A stretch of 64,000 nt of DNA from Thermothelomyces thermophilus ATCC 42464 (GCF_000226095.1 NC_016474.1:4526001-4590000); one strand, 5' to 3'; shown: positions 36,572 through 47,900, counted from the stretch's first letter. Notes: a model not told the origin generated them from the sequence alone. Translations and numbers: made by a program.

Positions 36572-37872
36572 GAAAAAGTTGACGATGGTCCGACTCCGAC
36601 TCCGTAGCTGCCATGACGGCGTGGTATTAGTTTACTCTTTTCTTTTTCCGAGTCGATGTTATGAACTGGCCCAAGGGAAGTTTTGCCATGGGCAGACTGC
36701 GCTATTGTGGACTCGGCAGCAGTTGATGCTAGTGCTGGAGCGGTGGATTGAAGATGCGGGAAAGTTTTTACATTCGTTGACAAAATCACATGTTTGGCAT
36801 GTGTGATGATGATGCCTTTTGGCCTGAAGTGCAAACCACTCCATCCCAAGTTCCAAATTATGACACCCTAGCTACCTCAGGCATCAAATGGATTCTCTCC
36901 CACCAATAAGGTCAGATTCCTTTCTTAGCACGGGATGACTGAAAAGCACCTGCTCGCCACGCGCTGACCGACGAAAGGCAGTCCACGGGAGCCGTACCTA
37001 CTAATTATTGTACATTCCTTTTTTAGATTCATGGCTAGTTGACTCACGTAAAACCGCGTTCGGTCCGTGAAGTTGATGCTACCCTTATACTATAAAGTCA
37101 CAAGGCTGCAGCTGAGTCAGTGCTAATGTGGCAATTTGATGGACCAGCAGCGCCTGATACCAAGGTGCGAATGTAAGCCTACAGAACCTTAATTATCACG
37201 CGACGACAGAGTGCCATCACAACCTTCCGCCTCGGCGAGGCTCACCTGAAATGGAAAGCATCGAACTGGCTGAGATTTCAATTTTTTTTTTTTACTCCAA
37301 CATTGCTGCCCAGTCAAAGGGCTAGCATCTTTTGGGTAGTTTGTAACCTCGCCGTGGAGTGAAAGGAAGAAGAAAAAAAATTCATCAGTAAATGAGGAAG
37401 GCTCCAGCAGGTAGGTGTTTCACAGAACACTGCCATACCATTCAAGGTCCCGACGTGCTTCAGGTCAGTTGATTGCCTCTGTAGAGCCTATATACGCTAG
37501 ACCGAATCTCGGTGAGCCTCTAGACCTAGCAAAACTGGCAACTAAGGCCACCCAACTCTTCCACGCGTACGGAGTGACAAAATGAAGCTGAGAAGCACTG
37601 AAATTGCGGTGTTTATGATGGGATGGCCTTGTACCTTAGCATCGCAGCGATGAGTTGCGGATGGGTATAAAAGGAATCATGGATTGATACAACCTGCTCC
37701 GGTCTTTCTTCTCAGAAAACACAGCTCTTCTCACCCTCTCGAACCCCGAGGCCGCAAAATTCAAGCTCCTTTCCTTCATACATCCCAGTGATCAATATTC
37801 CAACGCAATTCGAAGACTCAGACCACCAGTCCTTTCTTCTTCTTCTTCTGAATCAGCAACGGCTACGGAACT
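36572..37872. other. Intergenic region
   Basis: About 1.3 kb. The last 200 bp form a convincing promoter for the small gene at 37873 (TATA box listed separately). T- and A-runs lie near 37281-37293 and 37372-37380. No gene is seen in the rest. Confidence 0.5.
37666..37671 (+). promoter_or_regulatory. TATA box of the small Cys/His-rich gene
   Basis: TATAAA (in GGGTATAAAAGG) lies 207 bp before the ATG at 37873 and is followed by a C/T-rich leader, as in many strongly regulated fungal genes. Confidence 0.55.
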
Positions 37873-38082
37873 ATGTGCCTAAAATACACGGATTACCACC
37901 AATGCGGCCACCCGCAAGGCACCCGTCTTGTCCCGTGCGGCCGCACTTACCGCCACGTCGTCATCAGCGATCGGGGAGACACTTCGGCCCGAGAATGCAG
38001 CGCCTGCGAGCGGCGGCCCGAATATACCTCTTACTACTTGTACCGCTATCGCTACTATTCCCGCGAATGGAGGCGCTTCTGA
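37873..38082 (+). CDS. Small Cys/His-rich protein, 69 residues, unknown function
   Basis: Single exon of 69 residues. The start fits a C/T-rich leader and a TATA box about 200 bp upstream. Five cysteines and three histidines are arranged as C2...CGH (11-13)...C-G-R...H, then CSAC near 43-46, which could bind one zinc; the C-terminus is a Tyr/Arg-rich tail (YYLYRYRYYSREWRRF) with strong positive charge. No signal peptide is seen. Small proteins beginning with MC and a CGH motif are common uncharacterised products in ascomycetes; I do not know a function. It lies between the hydroxyacid dehydrogenase and a transposon. The frame is short, so chance cannot be excluded, but the promoter and ordered Cys/His spacing argue for a gene. 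Confidence 0.5.
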   Translation: MCLKYTDYHQCGHPQGTRLVPCGRTYRHVVISDRGDTSARECSACERRPEYTSYYLYRYRYYSREWRRF

Positions 38083-38371
38083 ATGGTTTTTCTGTTGGGA
38101 ACCGATCCAGGAATCTACTAATTAGTGTATGGGCGGAAGGGGAGGGGAGCGTTGGCTGTGGTCTCTCAGGTTATGGTAGATGCTGTGGGGGAGATGCTCG
38201 TGGAGGATGAGCATCCTTTAAGATACTTCGTCCCTCATTTCGAGTTTCCTTGTTATCGATTATCGATGATCCCTAATTAAGACGAGCCTTTGTTCAAAAT
38301 CCACTCGCTGGTCTAGCCCTCCGCGCATGCACGTACGGAATAATTAGCCTAATGCCTAATAACATTCTCTA

Positions 38372-38424
38372 AGTCGGACCCCCCATATACCGACCACCCC
38401 CATTTTCCGACCGCTTGGCAAACC
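38372..38424 (+). repeat. Left terminal inverted repeat of the Fot1-type element
   Basis: 53 bp, an exact reverse complement of 40185-40237; divergence starts at 38425. Preceded by the target-site TA. Confidence 0.92.
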
Positions 38425-38522
38425 CACACCGCTTCCTCAACCCAACCACTTCAACTTACCACAACTCTACCAATTCCATACCAAACAAGCTCATCTTTTG
38501 AATATATATTCGTTAGCTTACA

Positions 38523-40132
38523 ATGGCTTATACTGAGCAGGATTTGTAGGATACGATTGTACAATACCAACAGGGTATTCGGTCATAACGAAGTATCTAC
38601 AAGGAATTCGGTATTCTAAGGACAACTTTCTACGACCGCCTCCGTGGCTCTTAACCACATTCAATTGCTTCTGAACCACGGCAATCTCTTAGCCGGGTAT
38701 AAGAAGAACGACTTACCGAGTAGGTTTTGATCTAGGCTGCCCTAGGTGTCCTACTAACGTATACGTAAATTAGGGAGTTTGCTAGCCGTATCCTCTAGGT
38801 ATAAGGAGCAAGCTATATGATAGTTAGAAAAGGCTAGTTAGCTTAGTTTCTTTATAGGAACCCTATTCTTAGAACCTAACGAGTCTATAAGATAGATTTA
38901 GTCTATATTAATAGCGCTATTAACTTAGTTATATATAGTTAGTAGCTATGGCTAAGTATCCTAGCTATCAAGGGTATCTTACTAGCTAACCGTTAGAATA
39001 TAGACAAATACGGCATTATAGAAGGGTAGGGAACTAACGGTTTAGTAGTTAAAAGTGCCTAAACGCGTACAATTTAGTATAAAGCTCCTAGTTTATATAC
39101 CTAGACTTTATTCCTTAAGTATATCTCTATAATAGGGATATCCCTCCCCCTAGTCGTCATCTTCAAGGGCAAGAGTCTTTAATAATGGTGGTTTCCTATC
39201 GATAAGATAGAACTAAAGGACTAGAGGTTTATAGTAATAGAGATAGGCTAGACTAATCAAACTATTATAGTCGAATGGCTCTAAGAAGTCTTTATTCCTT
39301 TTAGCTAGCTAGAGGACAGTTCCTAGCGATAACTTCTAATATTAGACGGCTACGATAGCTATATAACTAACGACTTTATATGGCTATATTATAAGAATAA
39401 TATCTAGTTACTCTTTTTACCTCTATATACCTCCTATGTTCTCTAGCCATTAGATCTATTAGTCTTTTCCCTCCTAAAGTACACTTACCGGAAGCTCCTT
39501 AATAATATAATATCCTAGGTAGAATTATCTGTCTTAGGCAAATAGACGATAATTAGGTATATCGTTAAGGCTCGGAAAGAGGCTATTATAGCCCAGAATA
39601 TCAAGGCAGGATAGAAGGCATCTGGGTTATAGCTAGTCAATATAGTAAAACCCTTAATAAGTAGACTCTTGTTAGAAAATTCAAATAACCTAACCAATCC
39701 TAACGAATAGCCAGCTTCTATATAGACTCTAGAACCTGTTTAACACTCCTAGCCTTCGAAAGGAGCTATTGACCTAATTTTCAATATACTATAGAGGAAG
39801 TCAGACTTATATAGTCAGCTGACCAACCTATCTACTAAGACTTAGTACCCCTCTATATATAGGCTCCTATTTAGGAAGGTTAAGAAAGATTTCGACTAGA
39901 AGGACTTTAAGTTAGCTTAGTTATAACAGGAAAACGAAGCTCTAAAGGCATAGTTAGAAGTAGCCCGGCCGTCGAAGAGGAAGAGGGTAATAGTGGATCT
40001 AAACGAGCAGTTTGCGATGATTGAACAGATCCACCAGGCCTAGATGGAAGCCGGCCGTATAGAGGACCCTACTGCCGAAGAGAGTGGCTCAGAAAGTGTA
40101 GAATCAACGGCTTCCTGTATTGTAGTTGGTTG
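38523..40132 (+). pseudogene. Decayed Fot1-type transposase
   Basis: The relic begins at the ATG at 38523 and its frame can be followed by family resemblance (helix-turn-helix, then a CENP-B/Tc5-like second DNA-binding segment with SIASEPRQSLSRV-type residues), interrupted by repeated TAG codons. A DDE catalytic core should lie in the TA-rich middle but cannot be read reliably. The tail (about 39960-40132) is less mutated: a basic KRKRVIVDLNEQF-like stretch followed by an acidic end. The 3' limit is approximate. Confidence 0.7.
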
Positions 40133-40184
40133 AACAGGTCTGTAATATATATGGTTGAAGAAGATGGGTAGTTGTGGGTGCCAA

Positions 40185-40237
40185 GGTTTGCCAAGCGGTC
40201 GGAAAATGGGGGTGGTCGGTATATGGGGGGTCCGACT
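40185..40237 (-). repeat. Right terminal inverted repeat of the Fot1-type element
   Basis: 53 bp, an exact reverse complement of 38372-38424; followed by the target-site TA. Confidence 0.92.
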
Positions 40238-40757
40238 TACTACATTGAACACAAGTCCGTCAAAAGCGGCCGTGCTTCTCTCCCTAATTTAAATGTTTGA
40301 AACACCTGCAATCGCAAGAGAGTGATGACTCTATAATACAATGCCAAGATGGAAGGCCACGTCACCTGACGGTGATATCATCTCAGATAATAATGGAGGC
40401 GCTTTCTCCAAAACGTAATTACAGGAAATTAGAACTCAAGTACTGTATTTAAGTACAGTAACTTCGGTTGGTAGTTCGGAGCGAGCTGGAATTAATTAGG
40501 CTTTCAAGTTCAAAAAAAAAGAGAGAGAACAAGAAAACAAGAAAACGATGGGGAACAAAGAAAAGGAAGCGAGAAAAAAACAAAAGGAAGCATAATTAGT
40601 CGTAACCCGGCTAATCATGGCAACTCGTCAGTTTGATAATTACCACAGCAGAGCCAGCCGCGGATTAATTATCAGCCACCGGCTTTCCTCCGCCCATCGA
40701 GAGAGAGAGAAACAGAGAGAGAAAGAGAGAGAGAGAGTAATTAGGGGAATTGGTGGT
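40238..40757. other. Intergenic region between the transposon and the SDR gene
   Basis: 3' flank of the minus-strand SDR gene. A-rich stretches (40511-40585) and a GA-rich microsatellite (40699-40737) are the only landmarks. Confidence 0.5.
40699..40737 (+). repeat. (GA)n microsatellite
   Basis: GA repeats with two short interruptions, about 20 bp beyond the SDR stop codon, so probably within its 3' UTR. Confidence 0.85.
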
Positions 40758-42006
40758 TCACACAAACTCGGTGCCCGTGACGCGTATAAACTCGCCCACG
40801 GTGTGCAGCCACAGCCTCCTCACCAGGTCCGCTTCCCTCAACCGGCGCATCGTCTCCCCGGCCTTGACCCCCTGCGGCTCCCCCTCCGAGTCGACCGAGT
40901 AGACGCCGCTGCCGACGCGCGCGTCGGTGCCCCGCGCGACGGCGACCCCGTCTCCCTCGCGCAGCTCGACGCCCGCCGTCCCCGTCCCGTTCCCCCCGCT
41001 CCCACTGCCGCCGCCGGCGCCGGAGTAGCGCGCGCGCCCCCCGCACCGCGCGGGGGGGAAGCGGCCGCTGGTGGCCAGGTACAGCTGGCGCTCGCCGGCC
41101 TCGTCGGGCCCGACGGCGACCATGGGGCCGACGACCTTGTTGAGGACGACCTGGACGAGGCCGACGGCGGAGGCGGCGCGGACCTCGCGGCCGAGGTGGG
41201 TGCGCACGCAGCCCGGGGACGAGTGGACGAAGCTGACGTCGGGCGCCTCGAGCGCCAGCGACTCGAGCGCCAGCGTCATCATGGAGCTCGTGTGCGCGCG
41301 CAGCTGGAGGAGGTGGGACTTGTTGTTGTTGTTGCTGTTGCTGCTGCTGCTGTTGTCGTCCTTGCCGTGGCGGCCTTTGGGCGAGGCGGACCGCGGCGGC
41401 AGGGCCAGCGACCGGCCCTGCAGGTCGCCGACCGTGACCGGACCTTCCTTGGTGCCGCCAAAGACGGAGACGACTCGCCGGAGCGCGGGAGCTTTTTGAA
41501 GTAGTGGGAGCAGGTTGACGATCAGGCGGATGCGCGCGTAGTAAGTCACCGCGGTCGGGTAGTAGAGACGCTCGCAAGTTTCTGCCGCGCGTGTCAGATA
41601 ATTAGAGAAAGAGAATGGCAGCAATTCAACAACAACAACAAAAGAAAAACATGCCTTTGCCGGTCACCAAGGTGCCAGACGTAAGGAAGATCAGGTTGAT
41701 AAGAGACTCGCGGCTCTTGATCTCGCAGCAGACCTGGTCGACATTCTGGAGCAGGGACAGGTCGGCCTGGAGAAAGTGGTACTCCCCTGCAGGGTTGATG
41801 GCCACCAGCTCGTCCATGATGCGCGCGGCGGCTCGCTCGGAGCGGCCGATGAAGTAGATGCGCGGTTGAACGGCGTACTTGGCCAACTGCTTCATGGTGG
41901 CCTCGCCGATTCCGCTGGTCCCGCCAACGAAGACGGCAACGACGCCGGGAGGGAGACATTCTGGGATGCGGGCATTCGATGACCGCATCTGCTCGAGGGT
42001 GACCAT
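40758..42006 (-). CDS. Short-chain dehydrogenase/reductase-like protein with a GC-AG intron
   Basis: Two exons on the minus strand, 42006-41655 and 41581-40758; the product is 391 residues. The start is the ATG at 42006 (MVTLEQMRSSNARIPE). The cofactor motif GGTSGIGEAT lies at 28-37, with FIGRSERAA and a LVTGKE element before the splice. The 73-nt intron (41582-41654) has a GC donor (AAAG then GCATGT) and a CAG acceptor; it is the only solution I found that keeps phase and restores TGKETCERLYYPTAVTYYARIR. The usual catalytic YxxxK reads Y132xxxR136 here; fungal relatives of this subfamily share YxARxR, so activity may differ from classic SDRs. A Ser/Asn/Lys run (near 170-185) and a Gly/Ser-rich segment (near 285-300) are low-complexity inserts. 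It diverges from the polyketide synthase, 2.9 kb away, and could tailor its product; that is inference. Confidence 0.8.
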
Positions 42007-43237
42007 CTCGCTCGTCGACAACAGAGCTCTATTACGCGAAATATTCCAGAACCCCCCCAAATACGAAGAGACAGACGGCTTGACCGGAACGAGGCAATGG
42101 CTGTGTCAGGTGTCGTCGAATGGCAAAGTCGTCCGTCTGCTTCCGGTCCGTCGCGGCTGGAAAAGGGGCCAAATGGTTTGGGGGAGAAATGACTGCGGTG
42201 GGGGAGGGGGAGTGGGAAGGTGAAGAAGGGGAAATGATGGTAGTTGAGAAGCTCTCGAGAGAGAAAGCCCATCCTGCATCGGGAAGGGCGCCGTGATCAA
42301 CAAGGAGGGGTGGTCCATCCCGCGCATATAATTAGTGATAGTAGGAGGCCGGCCGAAATGCAAGATCTGTCGGGTCGCTCGGCTGTTGTGCGCTCTGCGG
42401 TGTACGTGTGAATTAGTGTATGCACATACGTACTGCCTACATGCGGGAAACATTCTAGATCTGGACCGATGATTTTCGGCAGGGCTCTTTTCGTTGGTCG
42501 GCGAACAGAATGGCGCCAGCCGCCGAAGTTCACTCGGGGTACGGAGTAGTGTAGTGTTTTGCCCAACAAGGGTATCGTTCGACAAGGGTCCCGACAAAGG
42601 GGATCACATTCAAGGTTGAGACAGCAGAGACTATAGTTAGAAAGAGTTAGGTCTTCTCGTTGGGGATAATGCGGTGGCGAACGCATGAGGGAGGTATGCC
42701 CGAGTAAAAACTCCATATTAATTCTTCAAACTTGTAAATGTGCTGAAGAAGTCTTCAAAGACGCTCTGGGAGTATGCCGGTGCAACCACGGTTCTGTTTG
42801 TAATGCGTAATTACTGCATGTACAGTACAGTACAGTACATAAGGGTAACAATACTTCCCTTGGCCAGGAGGACCACATGTTGGGCTCGCAATCGTACTTC
42901 GTCGTGAGATCAAGTCATCAGATTTTTGCTGCGCGGAACAAGCCGCTGTTGGCCTTCTGTTGGCTTTCCTAGTGCCTCTGAGCTGCAGCACGACATCAGA
43001 TGGATCGACCGTGACTTGCCTGGGACGGGTAGCTGAGGATGCGCCGGCCCGCGATCCCCAGGAGCTCGGATCGAGATTCGCTTCGCGGCACGTTGCCCAT
43101 TGGCTGCATCTTGCCCTCCCGGGACCGGGCCAGGAACAGCGCAGACCCCGAGCTGCCGCAGATGTGACAGCTTGCCTCGAGCCTTCCTGTGCGGGCCGAT
43201 CAAAGACAGAGCCCGGTAAGTATAACCCTGTGGGAAT

Positions 43238-43301
43238 GTATGTATGTACTGTACTATGAGTATGTATGTACGTACGTACTGTACATACATACTGTTACAT
43301 A
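43238..43301. repeat. GTAT/GTAC-rich imperfect palindrome
   Basis: Tetranucleotide runs of ATGT and ACGT lead into a mirror-complementary half (GTATGTATGTACGTACGTAC then TGTACATACATAC), able to form a long hairpin in single-stranded DNA or RNA. Similar TACATAC words recur near 43583. Confidence 0.65.
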
Positions 43302-44253
43302 CTTCGTGTCTAGCCAGCTTCGTGGGTTGCGGGTTCAAAGCGAGTAGCAGCAGCCTGCTGATCACCCGCACCACTCCCGTCCCGCCCCTGCGGACAAAGA
43401 CGAGGAGATGATACTGCACTCAAGCTGATTTTTCAACCCAGCTTAATTGCTGGTATCACATATGCCCCCACAGGTAGTATCAAATGCCAACCAGCATGCA
43501 AATGCTTTTTTTATTTTCCTTTTTTTTTGGAAGTGGTTCTCGTTTCCTTGGTCAATGAACCACCCCAAGAAATATTGAAACATGTATGTACATACAATAA
43601 TTACCGCTGAGTGTCTCTGGACCAACCGGCCAGACCCTCAGACCAACTTTTGGGGCCGTTATCCCTGCGTCATGAAAAGCCGCTTCACGCTTATGCGCGC
43701 CTCCAAGTCTGCAAGGCTGCTGTCGCTGGTGGAAGAGATGCAAGGAGCGGCACTGTGCTCGATGCCAGTGTTCGAGAATGGATCTGAACTCGACCGGGGG
43801 GGAGGGGGCTGTGGCTGAGATCTGCTATCACCAACGGACGCTTTCGTCGACTTTTAGCATATAGATGGTTCGTCAACCCCTCACGATCGCCGTGGTCCCG
43901 CTGTCAAGGGCCAGGATTAATACATCTTGGCTGGGCGCCAACAGGCCAATGACTAGCTACCAAGCAACCTTGAATTGCTAGGTGACCCCCACTGCAGCAA
44001 ACCTCTTTACGCAGCACCTCAGCAGTCGGTACTTATACACTTGGGACCCTGCATTACGCCAATGGTTTTGTTCCGGAGACCGACCTAGTGTTCCCATGAC
44101 TGCCAGAACCCCAAGGAGGATTAAATCGGGAAATGGCAGGTCTTAGCTAATCACTAAGAATGAGAACCATCTTTGTCAAAGCTGTTCTCCGAAATAGGGG
44201 AGCAGCATTAGGAGTGTCATCTGGCTCACTCCTAGTTCGTCGTTCGCTGACCC

Positions 44254-44582
44254 CGGAGTTTAGAATCGGAGTGGGTCGTCACCCGGGAGTCCGGAGTTTC
44301 TCGCGGAGTGGTCTCACCATCTGCCGCACGAAACTTCTCCGCTCCGTCGGCGGGGACATTCAAGTTCAGCAGAGTTGGTCCAGACAGGGGCAGAACAACC
44401 TTGCATGGAACAGACATGCGAATTATGACGTGCGTGCTTTCCTTGTCTCGTTCTCACAGGCTGGAGATCTCCCAGGCGCTAATTAGTGGACACCCACAAT
44501 CATCATCATCCACCCCCTGGCTAAGGGAACGCACAGGCCGACTCGGAGTTTCGTCCTTGCCCCAATGGGGTGGTCTCGGAGT
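44254..44582 (+). promoter_or_regulatory. Six CGGAGT direct repeats upstream of the polyketide synthase
   Basis: Exact CGGAGT occurs at 44254, 44267, 44292, 44304, 44544 and 44577, all on the plus strand, 350-690 bp before the start codon. The first four form two pairs 12-13 bp apart, about one helical turn plus. Random expectation for one hexamer on one strand in 330 bp is about 0.08. CGG is the half-site bound by Zn2Cys6 regulators, so a regulator array is a reasonable reading, untested. Confidence 0.5.
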
Positions 44583-44934
44583 ATCTTGATCCAGCTATTC
44601 AGCGAGTTGACGTCTCATTCAAAGCTGAAAGCAGCTGGTCTGGCCTCGCTTGTCAACGCTTCTTGTAGGTCAAGATGGCGCCCAGGAGGAAGGAACGGAG
44701 CTCCAATGAGGCGCCAAAGGCTCACCCTGTTATCGTATTCCCCCAACGCTAAATCAATTGTCTTGGTAGAGATAGTTACTGGGATAAGTGGAGATAAGGT
44801 AAAACCGTATATCTACCATCGAGCACCCTTTCCTACGTCCGCATCGTGGCAATACCTCTAGTAGATCTGATCGGCCGTGACCTGGTTTCAACAACACTGG
44901 AACAACAGAAGCTGAAAGACACCCGCACGCAATC

Positions 44935-47900
44935 ATGGCTAACAACACTCCAATTGCCGTCATTGGCATGAGCTGTCGATTCGCTGGCGACGTCGACAGC
45001 CCAGAGAAACTGTGGAAGCTCCTAGCCGAGGGGAGGAGTGCCTGGTCAGAGATCCCAAAGGACAGGTTCAACATTGACGGCTTTCATCACCCGAATTTTG
45101 AAAAGCTGAACGGGGTGAGTCTTGCAGAAAGGTGTTCGGTCAAGTGCGGCCTGGCAGCTGACGGGTTGTGAATCAGACAAACGTTGTTGGAGGCCACTTC
45201 CTCAAGGAGGATGTTGGTTTGTTTGATGCCCATTTCTTCAATCTGTCCGCAGAGACAGCAGCAGTAAGTTGGACATCCTAAGCTCCAGGGATGGTCCCTT
45301 TTTCTTGGGCAATCTTTCTAAGAGCGTGGCAATTAGGCATTAGATCCGCAATTTCGCCTGCAACTGGAGTCGACCTACGAAGCCCTTGAAAGCGGTATGA
45401 ATCGCGTCCTCCCTCCCTTCAACGCAGCCTGATCGGGACAAATACTGACATGAGACAACAGCCGGTCTTTCATTACAAGATGTGGCCGGCTCTAACACGG
45501 CAGTTTTTGCCGGTTCCTTTTTCCGTGACTACCATGAGAGCCTCGTCCGAGATCCCGACTCGCTGCCAAGGTTTCTGCTCATGGGGACGGGGGCGGCAAT
45601 GGCATCGAATAGGCTCTCCCATTTCTTTGATTTGCGAGGACCGAGCATGTCGGTTGACACCGGTTGCTCAACAACTCTCACAGCTCTACATCAGGGATGT
45701 CAGAGCTTGCGGACAGGAGAGTCGAACATGGCCATCGTCGGCGGGGCGAATATCATGTTTAATCCTGACATGTTCCTGGCAATGTCATCCATGACGTTAG
45801 TTTTGCCTTGCGCCCGCGTGAAATAATACACCCAGTGATGGGCTAACGCGTGCGAAACTTAGATTGATCTCCAAGGATGGCAAGTCGTACGCCTTCGACA
45901 GTCGCGCAAACGGATACGGCCGCGGCGAGGGTTCGGCCACCGTAATCCTGAAGAGGCTTGACGACGCACTCCGCGATGGCGATCCGATACGTGCAATCAT
46001 TCGGGAGAGCGGGGTGAACCAGGATGGCAAAACCGAAACCATCACCACGCCCAGCGGCGAGGCACAGGAAGCCTTGGTCCGTGACTGCTACCGGCGAGCC
46101 GGTCTCGACCCGGCGCACACGGCCTACTTCGAGGCGCACGGCACAGGAACGCCGACCGGAGACCCTATCGAGGTGGCCGCCATCGCCTCGGTGTTCAAGG
46201 ACTCGAGGCCAGACGGCCAGCCTCTGAGAATCGGGTCGGTCAAGACCAACATTGGCCACACCGAGGCGGCGAGTGGCGTTGCAGCCGTCATCAAGGTTGC
46301 GCTGGCGCTCGAAAAGGGTCAGATTCCGCCGAGCATCAACTTCAAGACGCCAAACCCAAAGCTCCACTTGGACGAGTGGAAACTCAAGGTCGGCTTGTTT
46401 CCCATAGCTTCGCGTTTCCTTAATATTCATGCCAGCCCAGGAACGAAATGATATGGGAGGAAGAAGAGGACTCCGAAAACTCAGTAATTAATAACTGACT
46501 GTTTCTGCCTAACAGGTGCCCACCTCCCTGGAATCCTGGCCAGAACGGGAAGGCATCAGGCGTGCCTCGATCAACAATTTTGGCTATGGCGGATCCAACG
46601 CCCACGTCATCATGGAATCTCTCGATTCTTATCTCGCCTCCACCTCGAACCTGCCTCGGATCGCTGCATCAACAAATATTAGGAACGGAAATGGCGTCAG
46701 CAACGGACTTGCGAATGGGCATGCAAACGGCCCAAACGGGAATCCTAATGGCCACCGCAAGGACAGCGCTGTCGGTCTTGATGACGATGTGGATTTGACA
46801 CGCTCCCGCATTTTTATCCTGAGCGGAAAGGACGAAAGGGCAACTCAAGCGATGGCAAACAACTTAAAGGGCCACCTGCTCGCGACCAAGGTAGCCGATG
46901 AGCATGCCTTCCTCGATAATCTTGCTTACACGCTCGGCCACCGTCGGACCCAGTTCCCTTGGGTGTCGATCTTTACGGGTAGCAGCATTGCTGGCCTCGT
47001 AAGTACTCTCGAGTCCGGCAACGTCAAGCCTGTCAGGAGAGCAACGTCCGAAACTCTACGGCTGGGCTTTGTGTACACCGGCCAAGGTGCTCAATGGTGG
47101 GCCATGGGGAGGGAGCTCATCGATGCCTACCCGGTTTTCAAGGCGGCCCTACTTGACTGTGATGCTCAGCTCAAGAAGCTAGGGGCTGATTGGAATGTAA
47201 TAGGTAAGTTTTGTTGTTCGGACCGTGATCGGATCGATGTTTGCTGACAACCCAATCCTGCAGAGGAACTCAGCCGGGACCAGGAAACGTCGAGAGTCAA
47301 CGAACTAGACTACAGCACACCTCTCTGCGTTGCTGTGCAGATAGCTCTGACCGAGCTACTGCGCGCTTGGGGGATACATCCTACCGCAGTTACGAGCCAC
47401 TCCAGCGGAGAGATTGCTGCCGCTTACGCTGCAGGCGCCCTCGACCTCGCCTCTGCCATGACGATTGCATTCGCGCGCGGAGGGTTGGCGTCAGAAGGAA
47501 ACCGCCAGTTTGCTAGGAAAGGTGGTATGATGGCTGTCGGCCTGGGAGCAAAGGATAGCGACAAGTACCTTTCGCTCGTGTCCAACGGCAAAGTCGTCCT
47601 GGCTTGTGAGAACAGTCCGAGCAGCATCACCGTTTCTGGTGATGTCTGCGGAATTGAGGAACTCGAGGCTGTTCTGAAGAAGGACAACATCTTCGCTCGA
47701 AGGCTCAAAGTCGACGCTGCCTGGCATTCCCATCACATGGAGTCCGTTGCAGACGCCTACTATGCATCAATGAACAACAAGATCCGTCCCGCACAGGATC
47801 ATCTCAACGTGGTCTTTTCGTCCCCCGCCACCGGTACTCGGCTGGAGGATGTGGGAGAGATCGCGAGCCCGGGTCACTGGGTCAGGAGCTTGACCGGTCC

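Larger units (their letters stand above)
38372..40237 (+). mobile_element. Fot1/pogo-type Tc1-mariner DNA transposon with RIP-like decay
   Basis: A complete 1866-bp element bounded by perfect 53-bp terminal inverted repeats (38372-38424 and 40185-40237) and flanked by TA on both sides (38370-38371 and 40238-40239), the target duplication of Tc1-mariner elements. The TIR begins AGTCGGACCCCCCATATACC, a sequence type seen in Fot1/Pot2-like elements. A transposase frame starts at 38523 (MAYTEQDL) and resembles the N-terminal helix-turn-helix of Fot1 transposases (ending ...FGILRTTFYDRLRGS), but it is interrupted by many TAG stops, several readable as CAG or TGG changed by C-to-T or G-to-A. From about 38700 to 39930 the DNA is very rich in TA dinucleotides, as expected after repeat-induced point mutation; both ends keep ordinary composition. 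The transposase is therefore dead, while the ends could in principle be moved by an active relative. Confidence 0.9.
42007..44934. promoter_or_regulatory. Long divergent intergenic region, SDR / polyketide synthase
   Basis: About 2.9 kb with no supportable gene; frames up to 169 codons overlap and show no family. It should hold both promoters. Landmarks: a TACGGAGTA-type motif at 42541-42548, TACAG repeats near 42820-42840, a GTAT/GTAC-rich imperfect palindrome at 43238-43301, and six CGGAGT motifs on the plus strand between 44254 and 44582. A pyrimidine/poly-T tract lies at 43507-43530. Confidence 0.5.

Noticed and set aside
39515-40252. Minus-strand frames of 60-70 codons within the transposon
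   Set aside because: They are shadows produced by the mutated element and its inverted repeat.
42910-43419. 169-codon frame on the minus strand between SDR and PKS
   Set aside because: Includes translated tetranucleotide repeats (YVQYVRTYI) and no recognisable motif.
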